Below the pieces are notes generated by a model. That model was given only the letters and a program-made list of their open reading frames with translations, was not told the DNA's origin and searched no databases. The position numbers were made by a program, and so were the translations under genes. A stretch of DNA of 64,000 bases from Euonymus europaeus (Eukaryota > Streptophyta > Magnoliopsida > Celastrales > Celastraceae). Shown piece after piece: positions 1-12,420 of the stretch (positions are counted from its first letter, which is position 1; every line of letters begins with the position of its first letter). The stretch lies in assembly GCA_963580455.1 (NCBI GenBank), contig OY756961.1:19883001-19947000 (forward strand). Direction: 5' to 3'.

Positions 1-437
1 ACACAACTATTCTAACATTCATAATAACATTTATCATATTTTTACATTTTATTACGACTATTCTAACATTTTTAGTAATATTTAGCATATTTTTACATTT
101 CTTTTTATATAAATATTACAAATATTTCATCACTATCACTACTCGAGCTACTATCATCCATATCTCTACACAAAATAACAAAATATAGTTACAACTAAAG
201 AAGAGTCATATACAAATCCAAGTAGCCATGCAACAATCCCATCAAAAAAAGATCCAAATCATGGAAAAATTCATAACAAATTACTCATATTCAAATTCAT
301 CACAAATTTTAACAAAGCTTATTCAAATCCAAGTACTTGACAAATTGAAAGTGGCACAAGAGCACGTACACAGTGCCCTCAAGTTCACAACATCCAAATA
401 AAAATCTAAAACACATAACAAGTATTGTAGTAGAACC
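1..437. other. AT-rich sequence, no feature seen
   Basis: AT-rich DNA with a loosely repeated phrase near the left edge (attctaacattt and tttttacattt variants). I see no open frame of note and no element ends. Confidence 0.4.
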
Positions 438-1371
438 CTAGCCGACTAGACAATCATGTAGTAGAACCACTGTCACCACCATTCTTCCATAACTTTTAAG
501 ATACCCAAACTGTGCACTTGATGGGAGTGCTAAGAATAGAAACCTCTGAGAATTAGTATTGAAAAGTTCAATCCCATAGTAGAAGATTTCAGGATAAGAG
601 TTATCAATATCCAGCTCTACTAGTGCCTTCACAGCCTGCTCATACATTGGGTCAATATACCTTTCAATTTTCTTGGCCTCATAGTATTCTTTCTTCATAG
701 CAAAGTAGGCATGTTGTTATTCATTCTAGGTGCTCACAAGGCCTACCATATTCTGAAATGACTCACTGGTTTTCCCATTTTCAGAATTAGCCTTCTTTTT
801 GCCATTCCTGTCTGCCCCACTTGTACGAGATCTCTTCTCGAATGTCATGGACTCTTGACCTGGAGTAGTGGTGTTCACAAGGGAATGACCAGTGGAGTGT
901 AGATCAACCATCTTATCAAGCTCAGTTTGAGTTGGAAGTTGCAAAGTGTAGCAGTCATCCTCGAAAAATGGCTCTAGCCTATCATTAGCAGTGGTCGGTG
1001 CAATGCATTCTTCACCCGTAGCGTTCTTGCCTCCCAACAATAGGTCTTGCTCCTCACGCAAAGGTAAACCAGCAATTCAAAACTTCTTGTATAGTGGATT
1101 CTCCAATATGAAGCAAAATTATTAGTTCATAACTGGAAATGGTAGAAGATAAATGTAAAATGTAAAAATTGCTAAACAAGTGACAATGGGTGTGGCATCC
1201 ACCATGCCTATCTCTGGATTAACACGCAATCCAATCTCAACATTGTTCAACTTTTTGAAGAGCTACCAATTTTGTTTCATATTGTCATGCTTAGTCTTTA
1301 ACTTCTCGAAGGTGAAGATGAAACTGATTAGCTGCTTAAACTCATCACTCTCCCCTCGGTGTTTTGCATAA
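438..1371 (-). pseudogene. Myb/SANT-like domain protein relic (LIMYB-like type)
   Basis: Read on the minus strand, 1371 to about 1180 gives a decayed Myb/SANT-like (PF12776-type) end: LKTKHDNMKQNW, an in-frame stop, then LFKKLNN and NPEIGMVDATP. These match the usual 'LK.KWD.LKK.W..WKKL ... GxDPxxGTIDA' layout. 1061-726 is a polar linker with a basic stretch (RNGKKKAN). 698-438 contains a typical C-terminal part in which helices end in 'IFYYGIELF...RFLFLALPSSAQFGYLK', resembling the tail of L10-interacting MYB domain proteins. The pieces lie in different frames with stops between them, so this is a dead copy. Such proteins occur as host genes and as partners of PIF/Harbinger transposases; nothing here decides between the two. 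Confidence 0.5.
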
Positions 1372-1560
1372 TCTTTTTCCCTTTCCTACTCATCTTATGT
1401 TACTATAAAGCAACACAATCATGTGCCAAAGCAAAAAGAAATCAAGAAAAATTATTTCAAATGCAGATCAGGTACAAGAATACATGTTGAGGTACAAGAA
1501 TGCATGTTCGGTGAGCCAAATGCGTTGGAAACTTCAACAAATCCAGAATTAGATCCAAAT

Positions 1561-2130
1561 AGTCTCATTCAGCCATAAAAAATAACTGGAGTCCTAAAAA
1601 TGTGCAAAATAGAGTCAAGGATGGCAATTCTATTTGCTTATTGCCTTAAACAGTGTGCACATGCCATGAAGAAGTGTGAAGGAGCCAGAAAATACAATTC
1701 AGATTGCTATAAGCATAAACAGTTTGCATATGCCTATAAACAGTCTCATTCAACCATATAGAGTCAAGGATGGCAATTCTATTTGCTTATACCCTAAACA
1801 ATGTGTACATGCCATGAAGAAGTGTGAAGGAGGCAGAAAATGCAATTGAGATTGCTATAACCATAAATAGTTTGCGTATGCCAGTAAACAGTCTCATTCA
1901 GTCATAAAATAATCACATGAGTCCTAAAAATGTGCAAAATAGAATCAGGGATGGAAATTCTATTTGCTTATACCTTAAACAGGGTGTACATGACATGAAG
2001 AAGTGTGAAAAAGGCAAAAAATGCATCTTAAATTGCTATAACCTTAAACAGTTTGCGTATGTCAGTAGATAGTCTCATTTAGCCATAAAAAAAATCACAT
2101 GAGTCCTAAAAATGCACAAAACCATCCAAG
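1561..2130. repeat. Imperfect tandem repeat, unit about 181 bp, just over three copies
   Basis: Units begin with agtctcatt at 1561, 1742, 1890 and 2071, giving spacings of 181, 148 and 181 bp. Each unit contains gagtcctaaaaatgtgcaaaa (absent from the 148-bp unit, which explains its length), then a 'ggatgg.aattctatttgctta' block, 'catgaagaagtgtga' and 'aacagtttgc.tatg'. Degraded pieces of the same phrases (ctaaacagtgatgta, gaggctaaaaaatagg) continue to about 2600. No terminal inverted repeats were recognised, so the parent element is unknown. Confidence 0.75.
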
Positions 2131-2160
2131 GAGAGGATTGATAGATTAAAAAGTACATTT

Positions 2161-3248
2161 TTGTGACCTAAGGCCATTGAAAACTCTCATTCAGCCAGAA
2201 AGGACACAAAATTGTGATGCCAAGGCTTGATAAATGCAATGTAGTCAAGTAAGGTTATAAAACAAGCTTATATGAATTGTAAAAGTATATAAAACCATCC
2301 AAGAAGAAGCAATTCAATTTAATATATGCTAAACAATGATGTAATGCCATTTAAAAGTAATGATGATTGCAAAGAATACACAAAACTATCCAAAAAGAGG
2401 CATGATAGTTTGATATATACCTAAACAGTGATGTACGACCATAAAAAAACTCATTGGAGGCTAAAAAATAGGCAAAACATTTGAACAATTATATCAACAA
2501 CTTGATAGTGCATAAAATAGTGAGGAAATGCTATTAACAACTCATAGGAGTCGAAAAATTATTGAAATGGTGGTGCAAAGGTAGAACAGCTTGAAAAAAT
2601 CCTAAACAGTTTGGATAAGACCATTAACATGCCATATGGGATAAGAAATGACCAAAAATGTGAAGCAGAGACTTGGCAGTTTGCTACTACACTAATCAGT
2701 GATGTTCGGCCAACAAAATTATTAGAGAATTATGTAAACAATGCAAAGATCCAAAAGAAACATTTCATTAACGTAAACAGTGGGCTAATTTCAATAAATG
2801 GACAATTTCATTATTGTCAAACCATTAATAGTTCTGTAAGTTTCCTAACAAAGTGCAAAGATCGAACACTGACAGATTGAACATTGACAGATCAAACAAT
2901 AAATACCCTAGACAATGACAATTTCATACGAAAGATTTTAGAGAGTAAGGATGAGTTGGATCGAGACATACCGGTTGACGGATTTGCGATGAAGGATAGA
3001 GAGACTACTTCAGAACTCTTTGAAGATTCACGCAAGGGGCGAAGATGTAGAAGATCAAAATGCTGGAGATGGTAGAGGTCTGGGACGTATAGATGGATTA
3101 GGGTTTTTATCATGAAGGGTATTTTTGCCATTTCGCTAAAATAGAAGGGGTAGTTAAGACTTTGCACTTTTCCATCATCAAGAAAATGTTGTTTCAAAAT
3201 GTTTTCTTTTGTAACATTTTTAAAATGACAAATTCTATGGTAAAATTG
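2161..3248. other. No gene recognised; decayed continuation of the 181-bp repeat region
   Basis: Short open stretches at 2611-2880 and 2884-3075 show no recognisable domain and share phrases with the tandem repeat upstream. I read them as chance frames in repeat-derived DNA. Confidence 0.4.
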
Positions 3249-3343
3249 TTTAGGATGTTTGGTTGATGTAGCATTTTGACAGTAGCATACATGCTACAAT
3301 GTAGCATGTATGCTAGATAAAAAGGCTTCCCAAACACCCCATC
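3249..3343. mobile_element. Small MITE-like hairpin
   Basis: Two 16-bp arms, 3283-3298 and 3300-3315 (TAGCATACATGCTACA and its complement), form a perfect hairpin around a single base. They are flanked by GGATGTTTGG at 3253 and by CCAAACACCCC at about 3330-3340, which read as imperfect inverted ends of the GTTTGG type seen in Tourist/PIF MITEs. No target-site duplication could be fixed. The hairpin is certain; calling it a transposon is an inference. Confidence 0.4.
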
Positions 3344-4065
3344 TCTCTTTACCAAAACAGGGATTCGATGGCGCTTCTATTTGGTGGAAAGGGAGCTCCA
3401 CCTCTTTTTATATATTGGCCATTAAAACAATCTAATGGTCAATTTTAGCCACATCATCACTCACTCAAAAAGGAAATTTTTGTCCAGTTAATCATCCACC
3501 TAAAAAGCAAAACCCTTCTACCCTTTTCAAATAAGACAAAAACCTAAATTTTGCAGGCTCTTTTTCCCTCTCAAAGGGCTAACGACGAGAGGAATGAGAA
3601 AAGGTGATTTTAGTTTTTATTACTATTTTCGATTTTTGTTGTCTTTCTTTTTTGTTCTTTCTGAATTGCATTGTTTATTGCTTAGTGGTGGACTTATTTT
3701 TTCATTTTCCAAGATGCTTTGTTGCTTTATTCATGTTCAGTGATGGTAGCGTGCCATTTATTCTTTGTGGATTGATGATTTTTGTTTTTTAGTTCTTTTT
3801 CATGTGCCAAAATATAGACTATATTGAAGGTTGTAGTGATGTCTACAGCAAAGATTCATTGATTGACCACATCGATTGCCATCATTCAATCTTTTCATTT
3901 GAGTCAAATGTAAGTGAATGATACATATACGACCATGTTATTCCTTTTGATAGAGATTTTAATTTTTAATTTATTCATTTACACTTTCCTGCACTTTCAT
4001 TTAATGTACAAATTTTCAACAATATAACAGATGATAGTGTTGAAAAAGGTTCACCTTATATTGGA
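3344..4065. other. No feature seen; leader side of the FAR1-like relic
   Basis: Pyrimidine-rich stretches and a short hydrophobic open frame (3604-3792) without recognisable similarity. It probably corresponds to the former upstream part of the FAR1-like copy that follows. Confidence 0.3.
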
Positions 4066-5720
4066 ATGGAATTCAACAATCTTAATGATGTATGGGAATA
4101 TTGGTCCAATTATGGAAAACAAATGGGTTTTTCTGTGAGGAAAAATAGCATAAACAAGAGTAAGATAAATGGACGAATTACAAGTAGAAGATTTGGTTGT
4201 TCTAAAAAGGTCATTCGAAAAGATGATAAACGTCGAATTAGTGGTGTGCATAGAGATGAAAAAAGAACTAAATGTCTAGTGAGATTGAATTTTTCACTCC
4301 AAAGGGAAAGTGGTAAGTATAAGGTATATGATTTTGTTTATGAACATAACCACTTACTTCATCTCTCAGAAACAACTTATATGATGAGATCCCAAAGAAA
4401 AGTAAGTGAAGTGCAGGCAAGTGTAATAGATCTTGTGTAAAGTTTTGAAATTAAGCCCAAAGATGCAATGGATCGGAATTAATGAGCAGAGAAGTAGGAG
4501 GCAGGTGTAACCTTGGCTTCATTGAAAATGATCACAAAACCTACTTGAGAATAAAAAGGTCAAAAGACATGGAGCATGGAGAACCTAGTTCTATGCTAAA
4601 GTATTTTTAGACCATGTGAATAAAAATCCATCTTTTCATTATGTTGTTCAATTAGACGATGAAAAGTATGACACAAATTTATTTTTGGCTGATGAAAAAA
4701 TGCTTATTGATCATGCATATTTCGGTGATGTGATTACCTTCGATACCACTTTTGGAACAAACAAAGAGTTACGAGCTCTTGTTGTGTTTACTGGTTTTAA
4801 TCACCATCAATGGCTAGGGCATTGAGTGAGGAGATTGCAAGTAATTTTCATGGTTTATGTAATTGGCATATCATGCAAAATGCAATAAAGCATTTGGGGA
4901 ATTTGACGAAAGATGATTCAAGTATTCTTTAAGACTTTAAAAAATTAATGTTTCATCATGTGACTAAATTTGATTTTTTGAAAGCTTGGGAATTCTTGGT
5001 TATGTGGAACTTACAAGTTGAAGAAAAAATGGGCAAAGCCTTACTTGAAGAATCAATGCACTTTGGGAATCAGAAGTACAAAACTTTCTAAAAGTTTGAA
5101 TGGAGATTTGAAGAATCACCTAAAGTCAACTCTAAGAATAGGAGATTTTTTTGAGAATTTTGAGAGGGTGATACAACAGCAAAGACAAAAAGAGTTGGAG
5201 GCATAATTTCATTCTGGTGAAACAATTCCAACTTTATGGTTGAAGAATTCACCTTTCTTAAAGCAGTTAGTGCAAGTGTGCACACCAAAAATGTTTGAAA
5301 TATTTCAAGATGAAGTTGATCTTGCAACAACAACAAGAGTAAAAAGTTTTAGAAGAGACCAACCGGTGGAAGAATATGATGTAGAAGATTTGAGTGAAAA
5401 TCGAGAGTACCTTGTATGCTTCATTCCTAGTAGTGAAACAATCAATTGTGCTTGTCGTATGTTTGAATATCTTGGCATCTTATGTTGCCATGTTTTGAGA
5501 ATTTTTGATTGGATTGGTACAATGTCGATTCCTGAAGCTTATATATTTAAAAGATGGACTAGAATGGCAAAACGTGGTACACCATGAATAATGTGGAAAT
5601 GATAGAAGATGATATCAACTTGGAGATGGCTCGGACTTATAGAAAGTTATGTCCAATAATGGCCAATAATCCATTGCCTGATCATGGGAAAAGGAAACTA
5701 ATGTCATTGAAGAATTAGAT
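4066..5720 (+). pseudogene. FAR1/FHY3-related sequence (FRS) relic
   Basis: FRS proteins are transcription factors derived from Mutator transposases. 4066-4437 encodes the N-terminal FAR1 DNA-binding domain: it opens MEFNNLNDVWEYWSNYGKQM, with a WRKY-GCM1-like Cys/His pattern (FGCSKK, KCLVRLNF, EHNHLLH). 4616-4825 and the next 100 bases in a shifted frame carry MULE-transposase core motifs (YFGDVITFDTTFGTN; then CNWHIMQNA). 5240-5587 carries the SWIM zinc finger, with C-x-C and C-x-H pairs (CAC ... CCH) and the usual MSIPEAYIFKRWT tail. The stop at 4438 and several frame changes break it into at least four pieces, so it is not functional as read. A domesticated FRS gene copy and a MULE transposase cannot be fully separated, but the complete domain order favours an FRS gene. 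Confidence 0.75.
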
Positions 5721-5729
5721 GAGTTTAGG

Positions 5730-8700
5730 AGGGAAGTTTCTTAGGTAACCATGCATTTGCACTTGGTGTTAAATGTCCTAGAAAAGAAGAGATTTATTAA
5801 AAAAGAGGATTTAGAATTCGTGTTGAGATGTGATGGTTATAACAAGTCCAAAACTTATTAATTTCATAGAGGTGTGAGAGGAAACTCTCTAGAATGTTGT
5901 CTGCAATTTTGGAAAAGGATGTAATATTTGATTGACACAAAAAAGATAGTGTTCAGAGTGAAGTCCAATCGTTCCAAAATGATTAATGCCATTGGGGGAG
6001 GAGTTTTATAAAGGACCGAGGCCTAGTGGATACAATTGTGTTACAATACTTCCTAGAAGATGCACTCACTATCCCTCTGAAGCCTACTTATACAAGTGAT
6101 AAAGTAGTCCCGCGGATATATGAGAAGAAAATTTTTGAGGGTGTTGTGGATAACATTTTGGGTGTTAGTTAAATGACCCGAAATAGACGTGTTAATTCTC
6201 AAGGAGAACCAAGCATCAATATAGGGTTAAAAGCAGAGGCTAAAAGAAAGAAGAAAGGAAATGAGGTAGCAGATATGGAAAGAAATATGAAGGATACAAA
6301 AGAAGATTTGATTGTTTGTGAGGAAGTAAAAAAAAAAGTGGTGATTGAAGGAGAAATTCAATAATTTTTTAAGATTGGTTGACAGAGTGAGTATATGATT
6401 GTGGTTCAATTGAAAAGGCTTTTGCTAATATTTTCATTTTGGAGTTGATTATGAGCTCATAAACAAATTGAAAGGTTCGTTGAGAATGTTAAATCAAGTC
6501 TATATGCTGAAAAAGATCCCGATGGAGACTTTTGATGAGATTGTCAGAAATGTGCTCGCCACTCACTTGTTGTCATTTATTGAAGAGGAGATCCCAGATG
6601 ATGTGACGAGACACAATAAGACGTTACACATTTCAGCTATATGTAAGGGATTCGAAGTGGCAAGTATCCTGATTGATAATGGGTCCTCGTTGAAAATCTT
6701 GGCAAAGGAAACTTTTGATCGACTTCCAATTTATCATATTTGAAGCGAGTGCCCATAGTGGCTAAGGCCTTTGATAGGACAAGAAATGAGATAATAGGAG
6801 CAATCGATGTTCTATTGGAGATTTTGAATCTGACTTTCAATATTCATTTTATGGTGGTGGATATCTCACCTACTTACAGTAGTTTGTTAGTTAGGCCATG
6901 GGTTCATATTGCTGGTGTGGTCCCATCATCTTTGCACCAAAACCTCAAGTTTACTCATGGAGGAAGGGTGTACATCGTTAAAGGGCATACTTAATGGATG
7001 GTGGCTATCATTTTCAATTTGCTCCACATTGATATTCCCTTACAAGGGATTGAAAGCTCATTTCAGTCTTTCAAGATTACCACCACAAGCTTTGTGAATG
7101 AAGAGCAATCTCCAGTACAACCTCAATTGTTAAAGGTGGCCAAATTCATTGTTAAAATGATGTTCAAGATGGGGTTTCGACTACGAGGAGGTCTTGGCCA
7201 GAGTGAAAAAGAGATAAAAGTGCATATAGTATTACTAAAAAATATACTAAGAGTTGGAGGCTTAGGTGCAAGCCAAGCAGAGCTGATAAAATACAAGCAC
7301 ATGCTAAGAAACAGTCAAAGCGAATTGCTCGTCTTGAGAGGTGAGAGCTAGACTTTTAGAGGAAGTCAATCTCATGGCTCTATGACAGCTTTGTGTTTGG
7401 AAATTTTTTTGAGAACCTCAATCCACCCAAAACTAAGGCAATTTTCGGGAAATTGCCTTTGAATCTACCCACTGACCAAGTGGAAGTGGATCAACCAGGG
7501 ATAGCCTTTGGGACGCTGTGCGAGCAGTTCAAAGAATTTCATATTGCTGTTGTGGAAGAGTGTTAGAACTCTACTGCTAATCCTTGTTTTGTCATCTCTC
7601 GTCCATCAGATTTTTGGCCTAGTAACTATGCTAGTTTGCAATAGCCAGTCTCTATCAACGACATTCAAAAGTAATCTCAATATGCACTACCCTCTGTGGC
7701 CCAGCTCACAGTCACTATTGGTTTTTTTTTTTGTAATGAGTATGTCTTTACTTTTTCTTTAATGAATTTCAATTAGTACGGGTACAACTTTTGCATGTTC
7801 ATCATTTCATTATTTCTTGTGCTTCCCTTTACGTTAATTATGAATAAAAGTCTTCGTTCAAATTTCTCATATTCATTCTCTTTCATTTTTCTATCACTTC
7901 CAAATTCTAAATCTCACACGTTCCAATTAATATTCCATTTAATAGAATTGAAATTGATGATAATGAAGAAGATGAACATAATGAACCAAATTTTGGTGCA
8001 CCCATTAACAATGTAGAATCTAACTTGGATAGTGAGGATGAATTGAAAATATTATCAGAAATGTTGAGACAAGTTAGTCAAAAAGAAAAGATAATTCAAC
8101 CTCACAAAGAAACGACTGAGGTTGTCAATTTGGGGACAGACGATCAGAAAAAGAGGTTAGAATAGGTGCGCCCTTTGAAGGTAATGATAGGAAAAGATTA
8201 ATAGAGTTGTTACATGAATATCAAGATATTTTTTCATGGTCTTATCAAGATATGTCAAGGCTCGATACAGACATAGTGGTCCGCAAGTTGCAATTGAAAC
8301 CAAATTGTCCTCCTATAAAGCAAAAGTTGAGGAGGTTGATGCCAGACATGCTTTTGAAAATTAGAGATGAAGTAAAGAAGTAGTTTAATGTAGGATTTAT
8401 TGTTGTGGAAAAGTATCCCAAGTGGTTGACAAATATTGTACAAGTCCTGAAAAAGGATGGTAAGGTCCGGATGTGTGTGGATTATATGGTTGTTAATCGA
8501 GCAAGTCCAAAAGATGACTTCCCCTTGCCTCAAATTGACATACTGATGGACAATATGACTAAGCATTTCGCATTCTCTTTCATGGATGGATTTTCGGGTT
8601 CAATCAAATTAAAATGGCACCAGAAGATCGAGAAAATACCACTTTCATCACTTTATGGGGTACCTTTTGCTACAAAGTCATGTCATTCGGTTTAAAAAAT

Positions 8701-8889
8701 GTAGGAGCCACCTATCAAATGGCCATGGTCACTTTTTTCCATGACATGATGCATAAGGAAATTAATGTATACGTAGATGATATGATCGACAAGTCAAGAG
8801 AGAATGAAGATCATATGGTTAATCTTGAGAAGTTGTTCAAAAAGTTGAGAAAACATCAGTTGATATTTGGTTATGATGGTTTGGTTTAA
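5730..8889 (+). mobile_element. Ty3/gypsy retrotransposon relic (gag, protease, G-patch, reverse transcriptase)
   Basis: Plus-strand polyprotein fragments occur in normal Ty3/gypsy order. 6468-6743 ends in a retropepsin with LIDNGSSLKIL. 6740-6994 continues the protease with PTYSSLLVRPWVH, normally PAYSxLLGRPWIH. 7130-7280 holds a G-patch-like segment (FKMGFRLRGGLGQ). 8170-8700 is reverse transcriptase with KYPKWLTNIVQVLKKDGKVR and the FPLPQID block. 8614-8889 holds GTFCYKVMSFGLKN and the catalytic YVDDMI. The copy stops abruptly after RKHQL at about 8870; RNase H, integrase and LTRs are not present here. Many stops and frameshifts show it is ancient. Confidence 0.8.
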
Positions 8890-10600
8890 TATAGTAATAT
8901 TATTGTATTAATATCATTATATAATGGTTGACGTTTACATGGCGCAAGATATGCATATATATAGTTAAAGTGAATCTGTGACTTTTACATTGTAACTAGT
9001 GTTTCACTTGTCTGTTGCCACAGATGGATTGATGTTTGCTTTTCATAGTAAACTCTAAAGAGTTTAGTTCCAAACACCAAAAATTAAATACACAACAAAG
9101 TAAAAATCATTCACGATTAAAGCTCACAAATAGAAGAACATAACTTCAACAAATCAAACTAAAAAGGTAATCTAATAATGTGCTACTGTTCAAGCTTCAC
9201 TATGTAAACTAAAAAAATGCTAACAAGATGAATGCCAATAGAAAGTAGACTAACGAACAGGACACTCAATAGTGAACAATAAAAAATTAACGTAGGAGAA
9301 ACTCGATGGGAACCAATCATTGCTAGAAAATTGCTTTCGACAATTTTTAACCTGGGTCATCAATCATTGGTATTTTCCACTTGCCCAAAGACAGCTAAGA
9401 AAAACTCGATGTAACAAATCAACAAAAACTGTAGTACAATCATCAATATCACAAAACCTATAAATGAACAAATAGGCAAAAAAAAATCTACACTTAAACA
9501 CCACAAATCAATACATCTCAGGATCTAAACTAACCTTGAACACCGTGATAACCAAGGTCTCACCCCACCAAATACCTCTACGAACAACACCGATAGGAAA
9601 AGTCCCCAGTTCTACTATGAAGTGGATTTTGGTGGGAGAGTGAGGGTCTTAGATGTCGACGCATCCACGACATTGGAGAAAATACATCACCAATGAGTAA
9701 TATTTAACAAACAACACAATAACCATCAAAAATCACCTAGGAGAATAAACTAAACACAATAAACTCACATGTGCTTAAGTGCACTCTCGTATCGCAGCAA
9801 GAGCATAGATAACAGGAGAAAAGATGAAGCTCAACAATTCGACGAGCAACGACTAAAGATCAAGGGAAATGACAGAAGAATCGCTTAATTCTCTTCTATA
9901 GATAACCTTGCCCTAGACAACGTTTATCGCATTTGGGCTCATATGTGACTTGAAAAAGTCCCAACATAACAGCTAGCATGGCTTACATTTTGATGTTACA
10001 CCTGGACTACATTTTTTTTGCTCATTAAAGTTACATGTCTTCACATTGTGACGTGTTCATGGCTTATATTATAAACCACTAGATTTCAATGCACAAAAAG
10101 TTAATCAAACAACTCACACCACACAACATGAAAATGACTTTTGCGACTATGAAAACATCATATTACTCGACACCATTAGTCACAAATCTCATGGATTTTA
10201 GATCTTAGATATATAAATAAATATAAGAAGATTTGAAGTGTGAATTAGTTATACGATATTACAAAGTGTGTGGTGATCTTGTGGTGTGTACGTACATATA
10301 CATATATTTACATGGATTAGCAACTTCTGCGATACTGTAATATTGATATAGTATAGTTTAGTTGTGGAATATTGTTTTATATAAATAGTGATATTTGTGG
10401 AGATGTTGATATGATATATTGTACTGTTACTTGCATCTTGAGCAAAATTCTATCTAAGGAGATTGATATTTAAGTGAACCATTTGTGTTCCTCCAATCTT
10501 TCCTAAAATTTTACTTAGTGTAGTTTGTGGTACAATTATCCATATATTCTTCACTCGCATCTCTATTATATAAATAGTATTATTTGATAATTTTAATAAA
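8890..10600. other. No gene recognised
   Basis: 1.7 kb of AT-rich sequence between two retroelement relics. Short motifs suggest decayed LTR-type sequence towards 10.3-10.6 kb, next to the copia gag relic, but no ends or target duplication could be established. Confidence 0.3.
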
Positions 10601-10661
10601 TTATATTTTTTGATATCTTATTGTGTATAAGAATTTAGTTGATCCTATTATTGAATAACAG

Positions 10662-11840
10662 ATGGCTAGTGTTAAGAATACTGATGCTCGGACTGCTCTA
10701 GTAGCTCCGGTTGCTATTGCTTTGTTTGCCTCTATGGTGAACAATGTTCCTTCATACATGATACATGGAGAGATGCCCAGGAATTTTACTATTGTAGACA
10801 TCAAAACGTGTAAGAAAAAGATGTTCTATCTCGCTAATCTGCACCTTGCGTAGATCCTTAAGGAGAAGGCCCTGGTCCTTTGTGAAGAAGAGATTGATGT
10901 AACTAGTGTTATTGTAGTGAATAAATGAAAAAACTCAGATTTTCTATGTAAGAACTACATCCTTAATGGGTTGGATATTACATTGTCTAACGTGTATAGT
11001 CCAATCAAGACTGCTAAGATTTTGTCAGAGTCTCTTAAGAAGAAGTACAAAATCGAAGATGCCGGTCGCCGATACAATAAAGTTTGTATCTGGGAGGTTC
11101 TTGAATTCCAAGTCTGTGATTACTCAAGTCCATGAGATTCATGCAAAAAGATATGGTACTTAGTGAGTCCTTAGCTATTGTAATTGAAAAGTTGCCCTCG
11201 GGTTGGAAGGACTTCAAGAATTACTTTTAGCAAAAATGAAAGGAGATGTGTCTTGAAGACTTGATAGTGCGGTTGAGAATGAAGATAACTGTGATTTCTA
11301 AAAGGGAGCCAAAGTTCCATATATGGAGTTTAAGGTGAATGTGGTGGAGCACATTCAGAAGACCAACAAGAGGAAGACAACTGGTCCAGGACCTTCCAAA
11401 GGGAAAGGAATAGAGAGTGATGTTGCTACTACCAATCAAAATTCAGTGGAACTTGCTTCATCTTCAACAAACTAGGGCACAGAACCAAGGACTTTCGTAT
11501 TCACAAGAAGTAAGCCAATGTGGTTCAAAATGTCAATGATGATGACATGGAATTTGTTGTTGTGGTGTTAGTGGTGAATATGGTTGATAATCCATGATAG
11601 TGATGGATTGATATTGGAGCCACTTGTCATGTATGTTTTGACAATGATAGTTTTTTTCCTGAATATCTGGAAGCTGAGGAAGGAGAGCCGAGTAAATCCG
11701 ATAGGTCTCACTAGGGAAGGTTCAAAGCCAAAAGCTACCTAACTTCGATTCAATAACTTTTCAATGTTACTCTCTCTCTCTCTCTCTCTCGTCCACTTCA
11801 TATTTTAATTTGGAAAAACAATTTCCATTCATGTGGGAAA
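10662..11840 (+). mobile_element. Ty1/copia relic: gag and start of protease
   Basis: 10662-10855 opens with an ATG and contains a copia gag N-terminus (FYLANLHLA). Shifted frames then give KNYILNGLDITLSNVYSPI, a middle block with KSVITQVHEIH, and IEKLPSGWKDFKNY at about 11170-11230. A degraded zinc-knuckle region follows at 11450-11520. The protease motif WIDIGATCHVC is at about 11600-11640, with WI-D-x-G-A-T as in active copia proteases. Immediately after, at 11691-11743, lies a conserved non-coding block also found at 54931-54983, so everything between protease and 3' end has been deleted. A (CT)n run occupies 11770-11790. This family is related to the old copia element at 43.9-55.7 kb. 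Confidence 0.75.
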
Positions 11841-12330
11841 TGTTGGAAAATTTGATTGAATTCAATCAATTGTCTAAATTAAAGGTTACAAATGTGGTAA
11901 CTAAAAATATTAGACTTAATGGCCATGAAAATTTTGAATCTTAAAATCTACCATTTAATCTAACTTATTATTGAGCCTTTTATAAAAGGGCAACTTCTCT
12001 TTGTAAGAAAACACACAAGTTTACAGGATATCAAAAAATTGATTTTCTGATTTTCTCCTCCCTTTTTGTTCTTTTAATTCTATGTCAAATCCTTAAGAGA
12101 GAGGTAACAAGATTCATGATTCGCCGTTACAATGTGGATCATGCTATCACAGTGTGTGACCAAGTAGACTTGGGAGGTGATATTGAAACAATTCCTAGTA
12201 CATCAAATTATAGCAAACAATAATTGACCTTAAGGCTAGAGGTGTAAACTTTGCCTCATTTGTTCTTATTGAAAGGTTTTTCTTTTCAAGTTTCAACTTC
12301 AACTTCAACTTCAATTTTTTATCAAGCAAT
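11841..12330 (+). repeat. Probable 3' LTR of the copia relic (right end uncertain)
   Basis: The segment starts TGTTGGAAAATTTG directly after a purine-rich tract (tgtgggaaa), the expected PPT/LTR junction. Several stretches parallel the LTRs at 43872-44476 and 55074-55670: 'gagagaggtaacaagat..ttggttcgcc'-type phrases, 'gtgtgaccaagtagactt', and 'ccttaaggctagaggt'. The usual CA end could not be fixed. Confidence 0.5.
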
Positions 12331-12420
12331 ATTTTCTTATTATAGACATTAGAATAGAGATACTAATGGAGTTGTCGATAAATCGAGATATTGTAAATTA
12401 TTAAAAAAGTGACATTTAAG

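Noticed and set aside
1561..2130. CRISPR-like array
   Set aside because: Units are long and contiguous without unique spacers, and the sequence is plant nuclear DNA.
11841..12330. PPT-spanning inverted repeat in the fourth copia relic
   Set aside because: The LTR start contains its own palindrome (tgattgaattcaatca), but the sequence upstream of the PPT does not pair with it, so it was not counted with the other three.
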